Translations under genes and position numbers: made by a program | Notes under the pieces: model-generated | The model's database searches: none | What the model was told of the DNA's origin: nothing | What the model saw: the letters and a program-made list of their open reading frames with translations, nothing else | DNA from: DATGLW01 sp035293965 | GTDB lineage: Bacteria > Actinomycetota > Acidimicrobiia > Acidimicrobiales > RAAP-2 | Length of the DNA stretch: 47,397 nucleotides | NCBI GenBank assembly: GCA_035293965.1 | Contig: DATGLW010000102.1 | Span: 1-47,397, forward strand | Direction: 5' to 3' | Shown: piece by piece, positions 38,106 through 45,992 of the stretch | How the letters are laid out: each line of letters starts with the position of its first letter | How positions within the stretch are numbered: the first letter of the stretch is position 1

Positions 38106-38671
38106 CGCCGCTCCAGGGTGCCGATCGACACACCCCGCTCGGTCACGTCGACCATCTCGTCGCGGCGCGTCGGCAGGTTCTTGCCCACGTAGTCGGGCCG
38201 GATCGGCAGCTCGCGGTGGCCCCGGTCCACCATGACCGCCAGCTGGACGGCCCGCGCCCGCCCGTAGTCGGTCAGCGCGTTGAGGGCCGCCCGCACGGTC
38301 CGCCCGGTGAACAGCACGTCGTCGACGAGCACCACCACGCGGCCCGCCAGGTCGACGGGGATGTCGGTCGCCGCCTCGGGCAGGACGGGGCGCAGGCCGA
38401 TGTCGTCGCGGTAGAAGGCGACGTCGAGCATCCCCACCGGCACCTCGACCTCCTCGACCTGCTCGAGGATCTCGGCCATCCGGCGCGCCAGGGGCACGCC
38501 GCCGGTCTGGAGGCCGACCAGGACCACGTCGTCGAGCCCGCCGTTGCGCTCGGCGACCTCGTGGGACATGCGCGTCAGCGCGCGCTGGACATCGGCGGCG
38601 GTGAGGACCTGCGCGTAGGGCACGAACACCCCGCCCAGCGGCCGGGCGTGGCTACGCTCGCGTTCTGCCAC
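38102..38671 (-). CDS. pyrR: Pyrimidine operon regulator / uracil phosphoribosyltransferase
   Basis: UMP-sensing RNA-binding protein. The 189-residue product has VLVGLQTGGVPLARRM, the PRPP motif VVVLVDDVLFTGRTVRAALNAL, and RGHRELPIRPDYVGKNLPTRRDE. GTG 38671 follows AGGAGGAGC, the best Shine-Dalgarno in the window. The leader carries a PyrR-binding-loop consensus, so pyrR and the downstream pyr genes are probably self-controlled. First gene of the pyr segment pyrR-B-C-carA-carB-D-F. Confidence 0.97.
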   Translation of the reverse strand: MAERERSHARPLGGVFVPYAQVLTAADVQRALTRMSHEVAERNGGLDDVVLVGLQTGGVPLARRMAEILEQVEEVEVPVGMLDVAFYRDDIGLRPVLPEAATDIPVDLAGRVVVLVDDVLFTGRTVRAALNALTDYGRARAVQLAVMVDRGHRELPIRPDYVGKNLPTRRDEMVDVTERGVSIGTLERR

Positions 38672-38730
38672 CGCTCCTCCTGTCCGTACGGGCCTCGCGG
38701 GACCCGCTTCACGGTCAGCTCCAGACCATA
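38672..38730 (-). promoter_or_regulatory. pyrR leader: pyrR promoter and PyrR-binding leader hairpin
   Basis: TATGGT at 38730-38725 is a likely -10 box, predicting a leader of about 47 nt. The leader RNA has CGGG (38706-38703), then UCCCGCGAGG (38702-38693), then CCCG (38692-38689). The loop fits the PyrR recognition core UCCNGNGAGG exactly, and the flanks form a short stem. The Shine-Dalgarno (38681-38673) begins 7 nt later. No terminator follows, so translational repression, as described for mycobacterial PyrR, is more likely than attenuation. Confidence 0.75.
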
Positions 38731-38765
38731 GCAGCGGCGAGCGTCGGCCACCGTGCCCGCGACGG

Positions 38766-39173
38766 TCAGCGACCGAGGCCGGCGGCCACGGTGGACAGCA
38801 CCCCGTTGACGAACGAACCGGACTCGTCGGTCGAGTAGGTCTTGACCAGCTCGACGGCCTCGTCGATCACGACGGCCGTCGGCGGGCCCTCGGGGTCGAG
38901 CAGCTCGGCGACGGCGAGGCGCAGGACCAGGCGGTCGATCACCGCCATGCGGTCCAGCGGCCAGCCCACCGACGCGGCCGCGATCCGTCGGTCCGCCTCC
39001 GGTCGGCAGACCTCGGCAGCCCGCACCAGGTGGGCGGCGAAAGGGTCGGGCGAGGCGGGCAGCGCCGCGAGCACCTCGCCGACCGGCACCCCTTTCATCT
39101 CCGCTTCATAGAGCAGCGAGAGCGCCCGTTCGCGCGCCTGGTGGCGAGTGGCGCGGTCGGGCTGGCGGGGCAC
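38766..39173 (-). CDS. nusB: Transcription antitermination factor NusB
   Basis: All-helical protein that binds boxA RNA with S10 in rRNA antitermination. The 135-residue product has RHQARERALSLLYEAEMKG, LDRMAVIDRLVLRLAVAELL and TAVVIDEAVELVKTYSTDESGSFVNGVLS, typical NusB blocks. GTG 39173 immediately follows the efp stop. A boxA-like target occurs in the rRNA leader at 627-640. Confidence 0.97.
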   Translation of the reverse strand: MPRQPDRATRHQARERALSLLYEAEMKGVPVGEVLAALPASPDPFAAHLVRAAEVCRPEADRRIAAASVGWPLDRMAVIDRLVLRLAVAELLDPEGPPTAVVIDEAVELVKTYSTDESGSFVNGVLSTVAAGLGR

Positions 39174-39734
39174 TCAGGCGCGGGTCAGGTACTCGCCGGA
39201 GCGGGTGTCGACCTTGATGGTGTCGCCGGGGTTGACGAACAGCGGCACCTGGACCACGAGCCCGGTCTGCAACGTGGCGGGCTTGCGCGCTCCCGACACG
39301 CGGTCGCCCTGGAGCCCGGGCTCGGTCTCCACGACCGTCAGCTCGACGGCGGCGGGCAGGTCGACGCCCACGATCTCGCCGTCGTAGAGCTGGAGGATCG
39401 CCTCGTCGGACTCCTTCAGGTAGCTGGCTGCCGCCCCGAGGGCCGCGGGGGGCACCTGCAGCTGCTCGTAGGAGGAGGTGTCCATGAAGACGTAGTCGCT
39501 GCCGTCGCGGTACAAGAACTGCATGACGCGCTTGTCGATGATCGCCTGCTCGAGCTTCTCGTCGGCACGGTAGGTGCGGTCGACCACCGCGCCCGTCCGC
39601 ACGTTCTTCAGCTTGGTCCGCACGAAGGCGCCGCCCTTGCCGGGCTTGACGTGCTGGAACTCGACCACCGTGAACAGGCCCTCGGGAAGGTCGAGCGTCA
39701 TCCCGTTCTTCAGGTCGTTGGTGGAGACAGCCAT
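39174..39734 (-). CDS. efp: Elongation factor P
   Basis: Rescues ribosomes stalled at polyproline. The 186-residue three-domain protein starts MAVSTNDLKNGMTLDL and has the KPGKGGAFVRTKLKN loop, whose tip Lys is residue 33. It ends with LFVNPGDTIKVDTRSGEYLTRA. ATG 39734 shares one base with the pepQ stop (TGATG). Several proteins of this window have Pro-rich stretches (ArgB, PyrF, RpoZ tail), possible EF-P clients. Confidence 0.98.
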   Translation of the reverse strand: MAVSTNDLKNGMTLDLPEGLFTVVEFQHVKPGKGGAFVRTKLKNVRTGAVVDRTYRADEKLEQAIIDKRVMQFLYRDGSDYVFMDTSSYEQLQVPPAALGAAASYLKESDEAILQLYDGEIVGVDLPAAVELTVVETEPGLQGDRVSGARKPATLQTGLVVQVPLFVNPGDTIKVDTRSGEYLTRA

Positions 39735-40867
39735 CAGGCGGCGACGTCCTTCGTGAAGTGGGTCAGGGGACGGCTGCCGTCCTCGGTCACGACGAGGGTG
39801 TCTTCGATCCGCACGCCACCCACACCGGCCAGGTACACGCCGGGCTCGACCGTGACGACCACGCCGGGCGCCAGCGTAGCAGTGCCCAGCGGGCTCACGG
39901 TCGGGGCCTCGTGGATGTCGAGGCCGACGCCGTGGCCCGTGCCGTGCTCGAACTTCTCGGCCCAGCCGGCGGCTGCGATGACCCCACGGCACGCGTCGTC
40001 GACCGCCTTGGCCTCGACGCCCGGCCCGACGGCGGCCACGCCGCGCGCCTGGGAGTCGCGCACCACCGTGAAGATCGTCGCCAGCTCGCCGGTGGGCTCG
40101 CCGCCGACGCAGAACGTGCGCGTCATGTCCGACCGGTAGCCCTCGAAGAGGGCGCCGAAGTCCACCACCACCGGCTCGCCCCGCCCGATGGGCCGTCCCG
40201 AGGGGCGGTGGTGGGGCTTGGCCGAGTTCGGGCCCGCAGCGACGATCGTGTCGAACGCCACCCCTTCGGCCCCCGCCCGCCGCATGGCCGAGTCGAGCTC
40301 GAGGGCGAACTGCTCCTCGGTGACCCGGCTCGAGCCGGCCGCGGACAAAAGCGGGAGCACCTCGCCCAGCGCGGCGTCGGCGATCGCCGCCGCCCGCTCC
40401 ATGCGGGCGAGCTCGGCCGCGTCCTTGACCTCGCGCAGCTGCTCGACCACGCGAGTGGTCGGCACGACCTCGGTGCCGCCCAGCAGCTCGATCCACTGGC
40501 GGCTCTGCTCCCAGGTGACGTTGTCGGCCTCGAGCCCCACCCGGCGGGCGCCGGCGAGGGCAGCCCGCGCCGCGTCGCGCTGCGCCTGCTGGCCACCGAT
40601 CTCGATCTCGACCAGGTCCTCGGCCCCGGCGCCCGCCACCTGCTCGGCCGACTGCGTGCGGTAGCGGCCGTCGGTGGTGAGCAGCGCGCGCGTGGCAGTC
40701 ACGACCAGCACACCGGACGAGCCGCTGAACCCGGTCAGGTAGCGGACGTTGGGCAGGGTCGTGACGACGAGGGCGTCCACGCCCGCGTCGTCCAGGCGCC
40801 CTCGCAGGCGCTCCACCCTGCCGGCGACCCGCAAAGGCGGCAACCGGGACCCGTTCGTGTTCGTCAT
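39734..40867 (-). CDS. pepQ: Xaa-Pro aminopeptidase/dipeptidase (M24 family)
   Basis: Metallopeptidase of the pita-bread fold that cleaves Xaa-Pro bonds. The 377-residue protein has an N-terminal creatinase-like domain (DALVVTTLPNVRYLTGFSGSSG) and a catalytic domain. The metal ligands lie in VVDFGALFEGYRSDMTRTF, EHGTGHGVGLDIHEAP, VVTVEPGVYL and GGVRIEDTLVV. ATG 40867 is preferred over longer starts because of its Shine-Dalgarno (AGGGAGGG). The order aroQ-pepQ-efp-nusB is conserved in actinobacteria. Confidence 0.95.
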   Translation of the reverse strand: MTNTNGSRLPPLRVAGRVERLRGRLDDAGVDALVVTTLPNVRYLTGFSGSSGVLVVTATRALLTTDGRYRTQSAEQVAGAGAEDLVEIEIGGQQAQRDAARAALAGARRVGLEADNVTWEQSRQWIELLGGTEVVPTTRVVEQLREVKDAAELARMERAAAIADAALGEVLPLLSAAGSSRVTEEQFALELDSAMRRAGAEGVAFDTIVAAGPNSAKPHHRPSGRPIGRGEPVVVDFGALFEGYRSDMTRTFCVGGEPTGELATIFTVVRDSQARGVAAVGPGVEAKAVDDACRGVIAAAGWAEKFEHGTGHGVGLDIHEAPTVSPLGTATLAPGVVVTVEPGVYLAGVGGVRIEDTLVVTEDGSRPLTHFTKDVAA

Positions 40868-40988
40868 CGGCCCTCCCTCACCTCGAGCTTCCTCTCCGGC
40901 TCTGCAGTCGCCGCCGAGCGCCCCGTCCTCCTCGAACCCCGGGCCACAGCCGGGCACGGTCGGTCCGGCCCGGGTGCACCGCGGCGGG

Positions 40989-41441
40989 TCACGGGTGCCC
41001 CCGGCCCAGCAACCGGCCCACCGCCTCGACCGCGAGCACGTAGCCGAGCCCCCCGAACCCCGCGATCGACCCGTGCGCGACCGGCGCCACGACCGAGGTG
41101 TGCCGGAAGGGCTCGCGGGCGGCCGGGTTGGAGAGGTGCAGCTCGACCACCACCCCGTCGAAGGCCGCCAGCGCGTCGTGCAGCGACCACGACGTATGCG
41201 TGAGCGCGCCGGCGTTCACCACGATGGCCCCCGCGCGAAGGCGGGCCGCGTGGACCGCCTCCACCAGCTCGCCCTCGTGGTTCGTCTGGACGTGCTCGAG
41301 CGCCAGGCCGAGGCGCCGGGCCGTGGCCGCGGCGGCCTGCACGTGCTCGGCCAGGGTCGTCGAGCCGTACACCTCGGGTTGCCGGGAGCCGAGCAGATCC
41401 AGGTTGGGCCCCGAGAGCAGGACCACGAGGCCCTCGCTCAC
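40989..41441 (-). CDS. aroQ: 3-dehydroquinate dehydratase, type II
   Basis: Third shikimate step. The 150-residue protein is a normal type II dehydratase. LLSGPNLDLLGSRQPEVYG carries the catalytic Tyr and Arg. NHEGELVEAVHAA, VNAGALTHTSWSLHDAL, VELHLSNPAAREPFRHTSVVAPVAHGSIAGFG follow, with the catalytic His. GTG 41441 overlaps the aroB stop (GTGA). The next gene, pepQ, follows after a 121-nt gap in which I see no promoter. Confidence 0.97.
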   Translation of the reverse strand: MSEGLVVLLSGPNLDLLGSRQPEVYGSTTLAEHVQAAAATARRLGLALEHVQTNHEGELVEAVHAARLRAGAIVVNAGALTHTSWSLHDALAAFDGVVVELHLSNPAAREPFRHTSVVAPVAHGSIAGFGGLGYVLAVEAVGRLLGRGHP

Positions 41442-42508
41442 CGGCTTGCTCCCATCTCCCACAGGGTAGCGAGCACGTCGCGCTCGTCCACGCCCCGCAC
41501 CACCTCCACGCCGGCGGGTCCGTCGAGCACGAACGTCAGGTCGTGGCGGGCCTTCTTGTCGCGCCCCATGAGCGCGATCAGCGCACGGGGCTCGGCGCCG
41601 GCGGGCAGGCAGACGGGCAGGCCGAACCCGGCGACCACCTGGCGGTGCAGCTCGACTCTCGCATCGTCGATCCGGCCCAGGCGGCGGGCGAGGAGCGCGG
41701 CGAAGACGAGGCCGATGCCCACTGCCTCGCCATGGCGGAGGTCCCACCCCGCTCGCTCACCCGGACCGCCCAACGACGCGGCCTCGAGGGCATGGGCAAG
41801 CGTGTGGCCGTAGTTGAGCACCATGCGGGCGCCGCCCTCACGCTCGTCCGCCGACACGACCGCCGCCTTCACCCCGACGCAGCGGGCCACCTGCTCGTCG
41901 ACCGGCAGCTCCAGCATCGAGGTGCCGGGGGCCTCTGGCCCGAGGAAGGCGTACTTGGCCATCTCGCCGCGGCCGCACGCCCATTCCCGGGGGGGCAGGG
42001 TGGCGAGGGTGGCCGTGTCGCACAGCACGGCGCCCGGCTGCCAGAAGGCGCCCACGAGGTTCTTGCCCTCGGGCAGGTTCACGCCCGTCTTGCCGCCGAC
42101 GGCGGCGTCGACCTGGGCGAGGAGGGTCGTCGCCACGTTGACGTAGGCAATCCCCCGGTGGTACGTCGCGGCGGCGAAGCCCGCCACGTCGGTCACCACC
42201 CCGCCGCCGACCGCCACCACGACGTCGCCCCGGGCCAGGCCGCAGCGCGAGAACCCCCTGCAGAGCTCCTCGATCGTCGACAGACGCTTGGCGGTCTCAC
42301 CATCGCCCACCAGGCTGACGTCGAACGCCAGGCCCGGGTCCAGGTCGTCCAGCCACCCGGCGGCGGCGACTGCGGGCTGGCTCACCAGCGCGGCCCGGGC
42401 GGCGCCGGGCGCGGCGCGGCGCACGACCGACGCCAGCTCGTGGCGCGCGCCCTCCCCGACCAGCACGTCGTACCGGCGGCTCCCGAGCTCGACCGGCACC
42501 CGGATCAC
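41438..42508 (-). CDS. aroB: 3-dehydroquinate synthase
   Basis: Second shikimate step, NAD- and zinc-dependent. The 356-residue protein has GDGETAKRLSTIEELCRGF, VAVGGGVVTDVAGFAAATYHRG and GGKTGVNLPEGKNLVGAFWQP. The zinc ligands lie in GRGEMAKYAFLG, NYGHTLAHALE and HGEAVGIGLVFAA. GTG 42508 overlaps the aroK stop (GTGA). Confidence 0.97.
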   Translation of the reverse strand: MIRVPVELGSRRYDVLVGEGARHELASVVRRAAPGAARAALVSQPAVAAAGWLDDLDPGLAFDVSLVGDGETAKRLSTIEELCRGFSRCGLARGDVVVAVGGGVVTDVAGFAAATYHRGIAYVNVATTLLAQVDAAVGGKTGVNLPEGKNLVGAFWQPGAVLCDTATLATLPPREWACGRGEMAKYAFLGPEAPGTSMLELPVDEQVARCVGVKAAVVSADEREGGARMVLNYGHTLAHALEAASLGGPGERAGWDLRHGEAVGIGLVFAALLARRLGRIDDARVELHRQVVAGFGLPVCLPAGAEPRALIALMGRDKKARHDLTFVLDGPAGVEVVRGVDERDVLATLWEMGASR

Positions 42509-43110
42509 GGCCGGCCCCTCCGGGCGGTGCCCTGGGCCGGGGGGCGGCTCCCGGGGCGCCGGCACGCCACCGGGCCAGCCAGGGCCAGCACGGCCTCGGC
42601 CACCTCCTCGGGCGTCAGGCCGTCGACGTCGACGACGCGGTCGGCGACCTCGAGGTACAGGGGCCTGCGCGCGGCGTCCAGGTGCTCGAGCGCGCTGGCG
42701 GGGTGGCGGCCGAGCAGCGGACGGCCGGCACCGCGGCCCACCCGGGAAGCCAGGGTCGCAGGCTCGGCCCGGAGCCACACCACCGTTCCCGAACCACGCA
42801 GCAGGGCGCGGTTGGCGGGATCGAGGACGGCTCCGCCTCCCATCGACACGACGACCGGCACCTCACTGTCGAGCACGCGCCGCAGCACGGCCGACTCCGT
42901 GCGCCGGAAGGAGGCCTCACCGCGCTCGGCGAACAGGGCCGCCACGGTGGTGCCCGTCTCCTCCTCGACGAGGGCGTCCGAGTCGACGAAGGCCCAGCCG
43001 AGACGGCGAGCCACGAGCCCGCCGACGGTGCTCTTGCCCGCCCCCATCATCCCGACGAGCAGGAGCCGCGGCGGCCGCTCGGCGCCCGCGCTCACCGGGC
43101 CACCCGTCAC
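42505..43110 (-). CDS. aroK: Shikimate kinase
   Basis: Phosphorylates shikimate. The 201-residue protein has the P-loop VGMMGAGKSTVGGLVARRLG, FVDSDALVEEETG, ERGEASFRRTE, VSMGGGAVLDPANR and the lid Arg in AGRPLLG. The C-terminal tail is basic and Pro-rich. GTG 43110 overlaps the aroC stop (GTGA). Confidence 0.96.
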   Translation of the reverse strand: MTGGPVSAGAERPPRLLLVGMMGAGKSTVGGLVARRLGWAFVDSDALVEEETGTTVAALFAERGEASFRRTESAVLRRVLDSEVPVVVSMGGGAVLDPANRALLRGSGTVVWLRAEPATLASRVGRGAGRPLLGRHPASALEHLDAARRPLYLEVADRVVDVDGLTPEEVAEAVLALAGPVACRRPGSRPPAQGTARRGRP

Positions 43111-44321
43111 CCGGTCGGTGCGCCGCGCCGCGAGGGTGCGGTCGCCGCCGAGGGGGTCTCGCCCAGCGCCGCGACGAAGGCGTCGCGGTTGCGGACCACC
43201 TCGGCGAGCGAGTCGCCGCCGAACTTGCGGAGCGCCTCGCGTGCGAGGACGAGCGCCACCATCGTTTCAGCCACGACGCCCATGGCCGGCACGGCGGTCA
43301 CGTCCGTGCGCTCGCGGAAGCTCAGCGCGGCCTCCTTGGTGACCACGTCGACCGTCTGGAGGACGGGACGATTGAGCGTGGCGAGAGGCTTCATGGCTGC
43401 CCTGACGACGACCAGCCCTCCCACCGACATCCCGCCCTCGATGCCGCCGGCATAGGCGGTGTCCCTCAGGTAGCCGCCCGTGCCGGCTGCCGACTCGTCG
43501 AAGCGGATGGCATCGTGGGCGAGCGACCCGCGGCGGCCGGCGACGTCCCACCCCTCGCCGAGCTCGACCCCCTTGACCGCCTGGATGCTCATGACGGCCT
43601 GCGCCAGCGAGGCGTCGAGCCGACGGTCCCAGTGGACGTGGCTGCCCAGGCCCACCGGCACTCCGAAGGCGAGCACCTCGACGACGCCCCCGAGGGAGTC
43701 CCCCGCCTTGGCGGCGGCCTTCACCGCGGCCACCATGCGCGCCTCGGCGCCGGGGTCGACGCAGCGGACCGGCGAGCGGTCCACGGCCCCGAGGTCGTCG
43801 GGGCCCGGGCGCACGCCGGGCGCGACTCGCTCGGGCCCGAGCTGCACGACGTGGCTGATCACCTGCATGCCGAGATGCGACAGCAGGAGCTTGGCCAGCG
43901 CGCCGGCGGCGACCCGCGCCGCCGTCTCGCGGGCCGACGCCCGCTCGAGCACGTCGCGCGCGTCGGCGAACCCGTACTTCAGCATGCCGGCCAAATCCGC
44001 GTGGCCGGGGCGAGGCTGGGTGAGCGGCTTCGAGGGGGTGCCGGGGGCCGGCGACATCTCCTCGACCCACTTCGGCCACTCCGTGTTGGCGATCTCCACG
44101 GCCACCGGCGAGCCGAGCGTCCGCCCGTGGCGCACGCCGGCCAGCAACGTGACCTCGTCGCGCTCGACGCGCATGCGCGGCCCGCGCCCGTAACCGAGCC
44201 GCCGACGGGCCAGCTCACCGGCGATGTCGTCCACCGTGACCGGGATGCCGGCCGGGAGCCCCTCGACGACCACCACGAGCGCCTGCCCGTGGGACTCGCC
44301 GGCCGTGAGGAACCGCAGCAC
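43107..44321 (-). CDS. aroC: Chorismate synthase
   Basis: FMN-dependent last step to chorismate. The 404-residue protein starts MLRFLTAGESHGQALVVVVEGLPAG. It has RRRLGYGRGPRM, the flavin-site QPRPGHADLAGMLKYGFADARDVLERASARET region, and SIQAVKGVELGEGW. GTG 44321 lies exactly 7 nt after TAGGTT, predicting a leaderless start of the large operon. Confidence 0.97.
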   Translation of the reverse strand: MLRFLTAGESHGQALVVVVEGLPAGIPVTVDDIAGELARRRLGYGRGPRMRVERDEVTLLAGVRHGRTLGSPVAVEIANTEWPKWVEEMSPAPGTPSKPLTQPRPGHADLAGMLKYGFADARDVLERASARETAARVAAGALAKLLLSHLGMQVISHVVQLGPERVAPGVRPGPDDLGAVDRSPVRCVDPGAEARMVAAVKAAAKAGDSLGGVVEVLAFGVPVGLGSHVHWDRRLDASLAQAVMSIQAVKGVELGEGWDVAGRRGSLAHDAIRFDESAAGTGGYLRDTAYAGGIEGGMSVGGLVVVRAAMKPLATLNRPVLQTVDVVTKEAALSFRERTDVTAVPAMGVVAETMVALVLAREALRKFGGDSLAEVVRNRDAFVAALGETPSAATAPSRRGAPTG

Positions 44322-44328
44322 GCGTCAC

Positions 44329-44334
44329 AACCTA
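44329..44334 (-). promoter_or_regulatory. Predicted -10 box for leaderless aroC
   Basis: TAGGTT (44334-44329), then GTGACGC (7 nt), then the aroC GTG. The -35 region is weak. This would be the main promoter of the 22-gene run down to fmt. Confidence 0.5.
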
Positions 44335-44409
44335 CTTGACGATCCCCGATGGCCACCGCTCACGCGGCCGCCCAGGACGCCACGGCGGCACGAGGCTGCG
44401 CCGCGGCGC

Positions 44410-45222
44410 TCAGGCGTGCCCGGGGAGCCAGGCCCCGATGATCGCCGACCCCCAGAGCACGCCGACGACAGCCCCGACGGCCAGCGCGGGGGCAAAGGGC
44501 AGGCGCGTCTTGCGACCGCTCCCACGGGCGACCATGAGGACGAGCCCGAACGCCGCCCCGGTCAGGAACGCCACGAGGAACCCCACGTAGAGGTGCAACA
44601 GGCCGAGCCATCCGAGCCCCATGCCGATGACACCGGCCAGGCGCACGTCTCCGAAGCCCATCCCGCGCGGGTAGGCGAACCACGCCACGAACAGGGCAGC
44701 GAAGGCGATCGCGCCACCGAGGACGGCGTCACCCAGCGCGCGCCAGCGCCCGTCGGCTGCCGAGGCGGCGACCAGTGCCACGGCGACCGCGCCGAGGAGC
44801 GGGTAGAGCAACCGGCGCGGCACCACCCAGGCACGCAGGTCGACCACCGAGATGGCGACCAGGCCGGCGAAGAGCAGGCAGTAGGCGGCGAGCACGGGCT
44901 CAGGCCCCAGCCGGGCGCCGGCCAGCGCCAACAGGAGCGCCGTCGTCGCCGCCGCGCCGGCCCGCTCGAGGCGCGCCGTGGCGGGTGCCGGAGCTGCCGT
45001 GGCCGGCTGGGCAGCTCGGGCAGGGGCAGCAGGCCGGTCGGCCGCGCGCGGCATCGGAGGCCCCGGATCCTCGGGCACTCCGTCGCCCCCGCCGCGCTCG
45101 CCTGACTGCCGGTCACTGGCGGCAGCGACTGCCGCAGCCGCCAGGCGCGACGACACGGCGTCGAGCATCCATCCGCCGATCGCGCCGACTGCACCGCACC
45201 CTGCGACCAGTGCCGCGTCCAC
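44410..45222 (-). CDS. Prepilin peptidase (A24 family)
   Basis: Membrane aspartic protease that processes type IV prepilin or Flp/Tad-type pilin leaders. The 270-residue protein has the two catalytic Asp contexts SVVDLRAWVVPRRLLYP and YPRGMGFGDVRLAGV (GxGD motif), and about seven hydrophobic segments. The usual N-terminal cysteine/methylase domain is replaced by a hydrophobic stretch and an Ala/Pro linker to about residue 85. GTG 45222 has Shine-Dalgarno AAAGGA. No pilus genes are in the window. It lies 59 nt after nfuA and is probably cotranscribed with it. Confidence 0.9.
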   Translation of the reverse strand: MDAALVAGCGAVGAIGGWMLDAVSSRLAAAAVAAASDRQSGERGGGDGVPEDPGPPMPRAADRPAAPARAAQPATAAPAPATARLERAGAAATTALLLALAGARLGPEPVLAAYCLLFAGLVAISVVDLRAWVVPRRLLYPLLGAVAVALVAASAADGRWRALGDAVLGGAIAFAALFVAWFAYPRGMGFGDVRLAGVIGMGLGWLGLLHLYVGFLVAFLTGAAFGLVLMVARGSGRKTRLPFAPALAVGAVVGVLWGSAIIGAWLPGHA

Positions 45223-45255
45223 CCGCGTCCTTTCCCGCCGTCACGCCCGAAGCGC

Positions 45256-45287
45256 GGTCAGTAGCTCAGTGGCTCAGTAGCTCAGTA
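45256..45287. repeat. 8-bp tandem repeat over the nfuA stop codon
   Basis: Four units of TACTGAGC on the minus strand (the third and fourth each with one change) run from 45287 to 45256. The nfuA stop TGA (45284-45282) is in the first unit, so copy-number change would not alter the protein. Confidence 0.85.
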
Positions 45288-45935
45288 GTACGGGTTGGCC
45301 CCGCCCGTGTGGTCGGTGACGTCCACGACCGCCGTCAGCTCGGGGACCTCCTGGCGCAGCGCCGTCTCGATGCCTTGGGTCAAGGTCATACGAGACATCG
45401 CGCACCCCTGGCACCCGCCTGACAGCTCGAGGTATGCCACCCGGCCCACCTCGTCCATCGCGACAAGGTCGGCACGGCCGCCATGTGCGGCGATCGACGG
45501 GTTGACCATGTCGTCGAGCACGTCGACGACCTTCCGGGCCAGCGGGCCGTCGACCCCGGCCTCGAGCACCTCAGGCGGCACGCCGGGAGCCCGCTCGGCT
45601 GCGGTCGGCGTGTTCGGGTTGACGAGCACGAGCCCGCCCTCTCCTTCGTCCGACCACTCCAGCCGCGCGCCGCGCAGGCGGTCGACGCTCGACGCTGGCA
45701 CGACGATCGGCAGCTCGTCGTCGCCCTGCACCACGTCGCCCTCGCCCGCGTCGCCCAGCGACTGGAAGTACAGGTCGTACGCGTAGGTGCCGGCCTCCAC
45801 CCCCCGGACCTCCAGCCACAGGGCCAGGTTCCCGCTGTCGGGTTCCTCTGCCCTCGCCGCCCGGACCACGTCGCGGGCGGCGGGGGTGACCGTCACCACG
45901 GTCCGGGCATCGAGCTCTGCAGCAGTGCGCACCAT
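45282..45935 (-). CDS. nfuA: NfuA-type iron-sulfur cluster carrier
   Basis: Iron-sulfur carrier protein. The 217-residue product has an N-terminal degenerate A-type (IscA-like) domain (about 10-110) without cluster cysteines, as in NfuA. The C-terminal NifU domain is VVDVLDDMVNPSIAAHGGRADLV with the cluster motif GGCQGCAMSRMTL. ATG 45935 lies 7 nt after TAAGAT (45948-45943), predicting a leaderless mRNA. Confidence 0.93.
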   Translation of the reverse strand: MVRTAAELDARTVVTVTPAARDVVRAARAEEPDSGNLALWLEVRGVEAGTYAYDLYFQSLGDAGEGDVVQGDDELPIVVPASSVDRLRGARLEWSDEGEGGLVLVNPNTPTAAERAPGVPPEVLEAGVDGPLARKVVDVLDDMVNPSIAAHGGRADLVAMDEVGRVAYLELSGGCQGCAMSRMTLTQGIETALRQEVPELTAVVDVTDHTGGANPYY

Positions 45936-45942
45936 GGCGCAG

Positions 45943-45948
45943 ATCTTA
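45943..45948 (-). promoter_or_regulatory. Predicted -10 box for leaderless nfuA
   Basis: TAAGAT, then CTGCGCC (7 nt), then the nfuA ATG. It is divergent from the plus-strand TAGGGT at 45981-45986, so the 57-nt intergenic space serves both genes. Confidence 0.5.
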
Positions 45949-45980
45949 GGGGCGGCACGGGGCGCTCGGGCGCACCGCGG

Positions 45981-45986
45981 TAGGGT
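45981..45986 (+). promoter_or_regulatory. Predicted -10 box for the leaderless gene at 45993
   Basis: TAGGGT, then CCGCGC (6 nt), then ATG at 45993. No Shine-Dalgarno sequence is possible in such a transcript. Confidence 0.5.
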
Positions 45987-45992
45987 CCGCGC

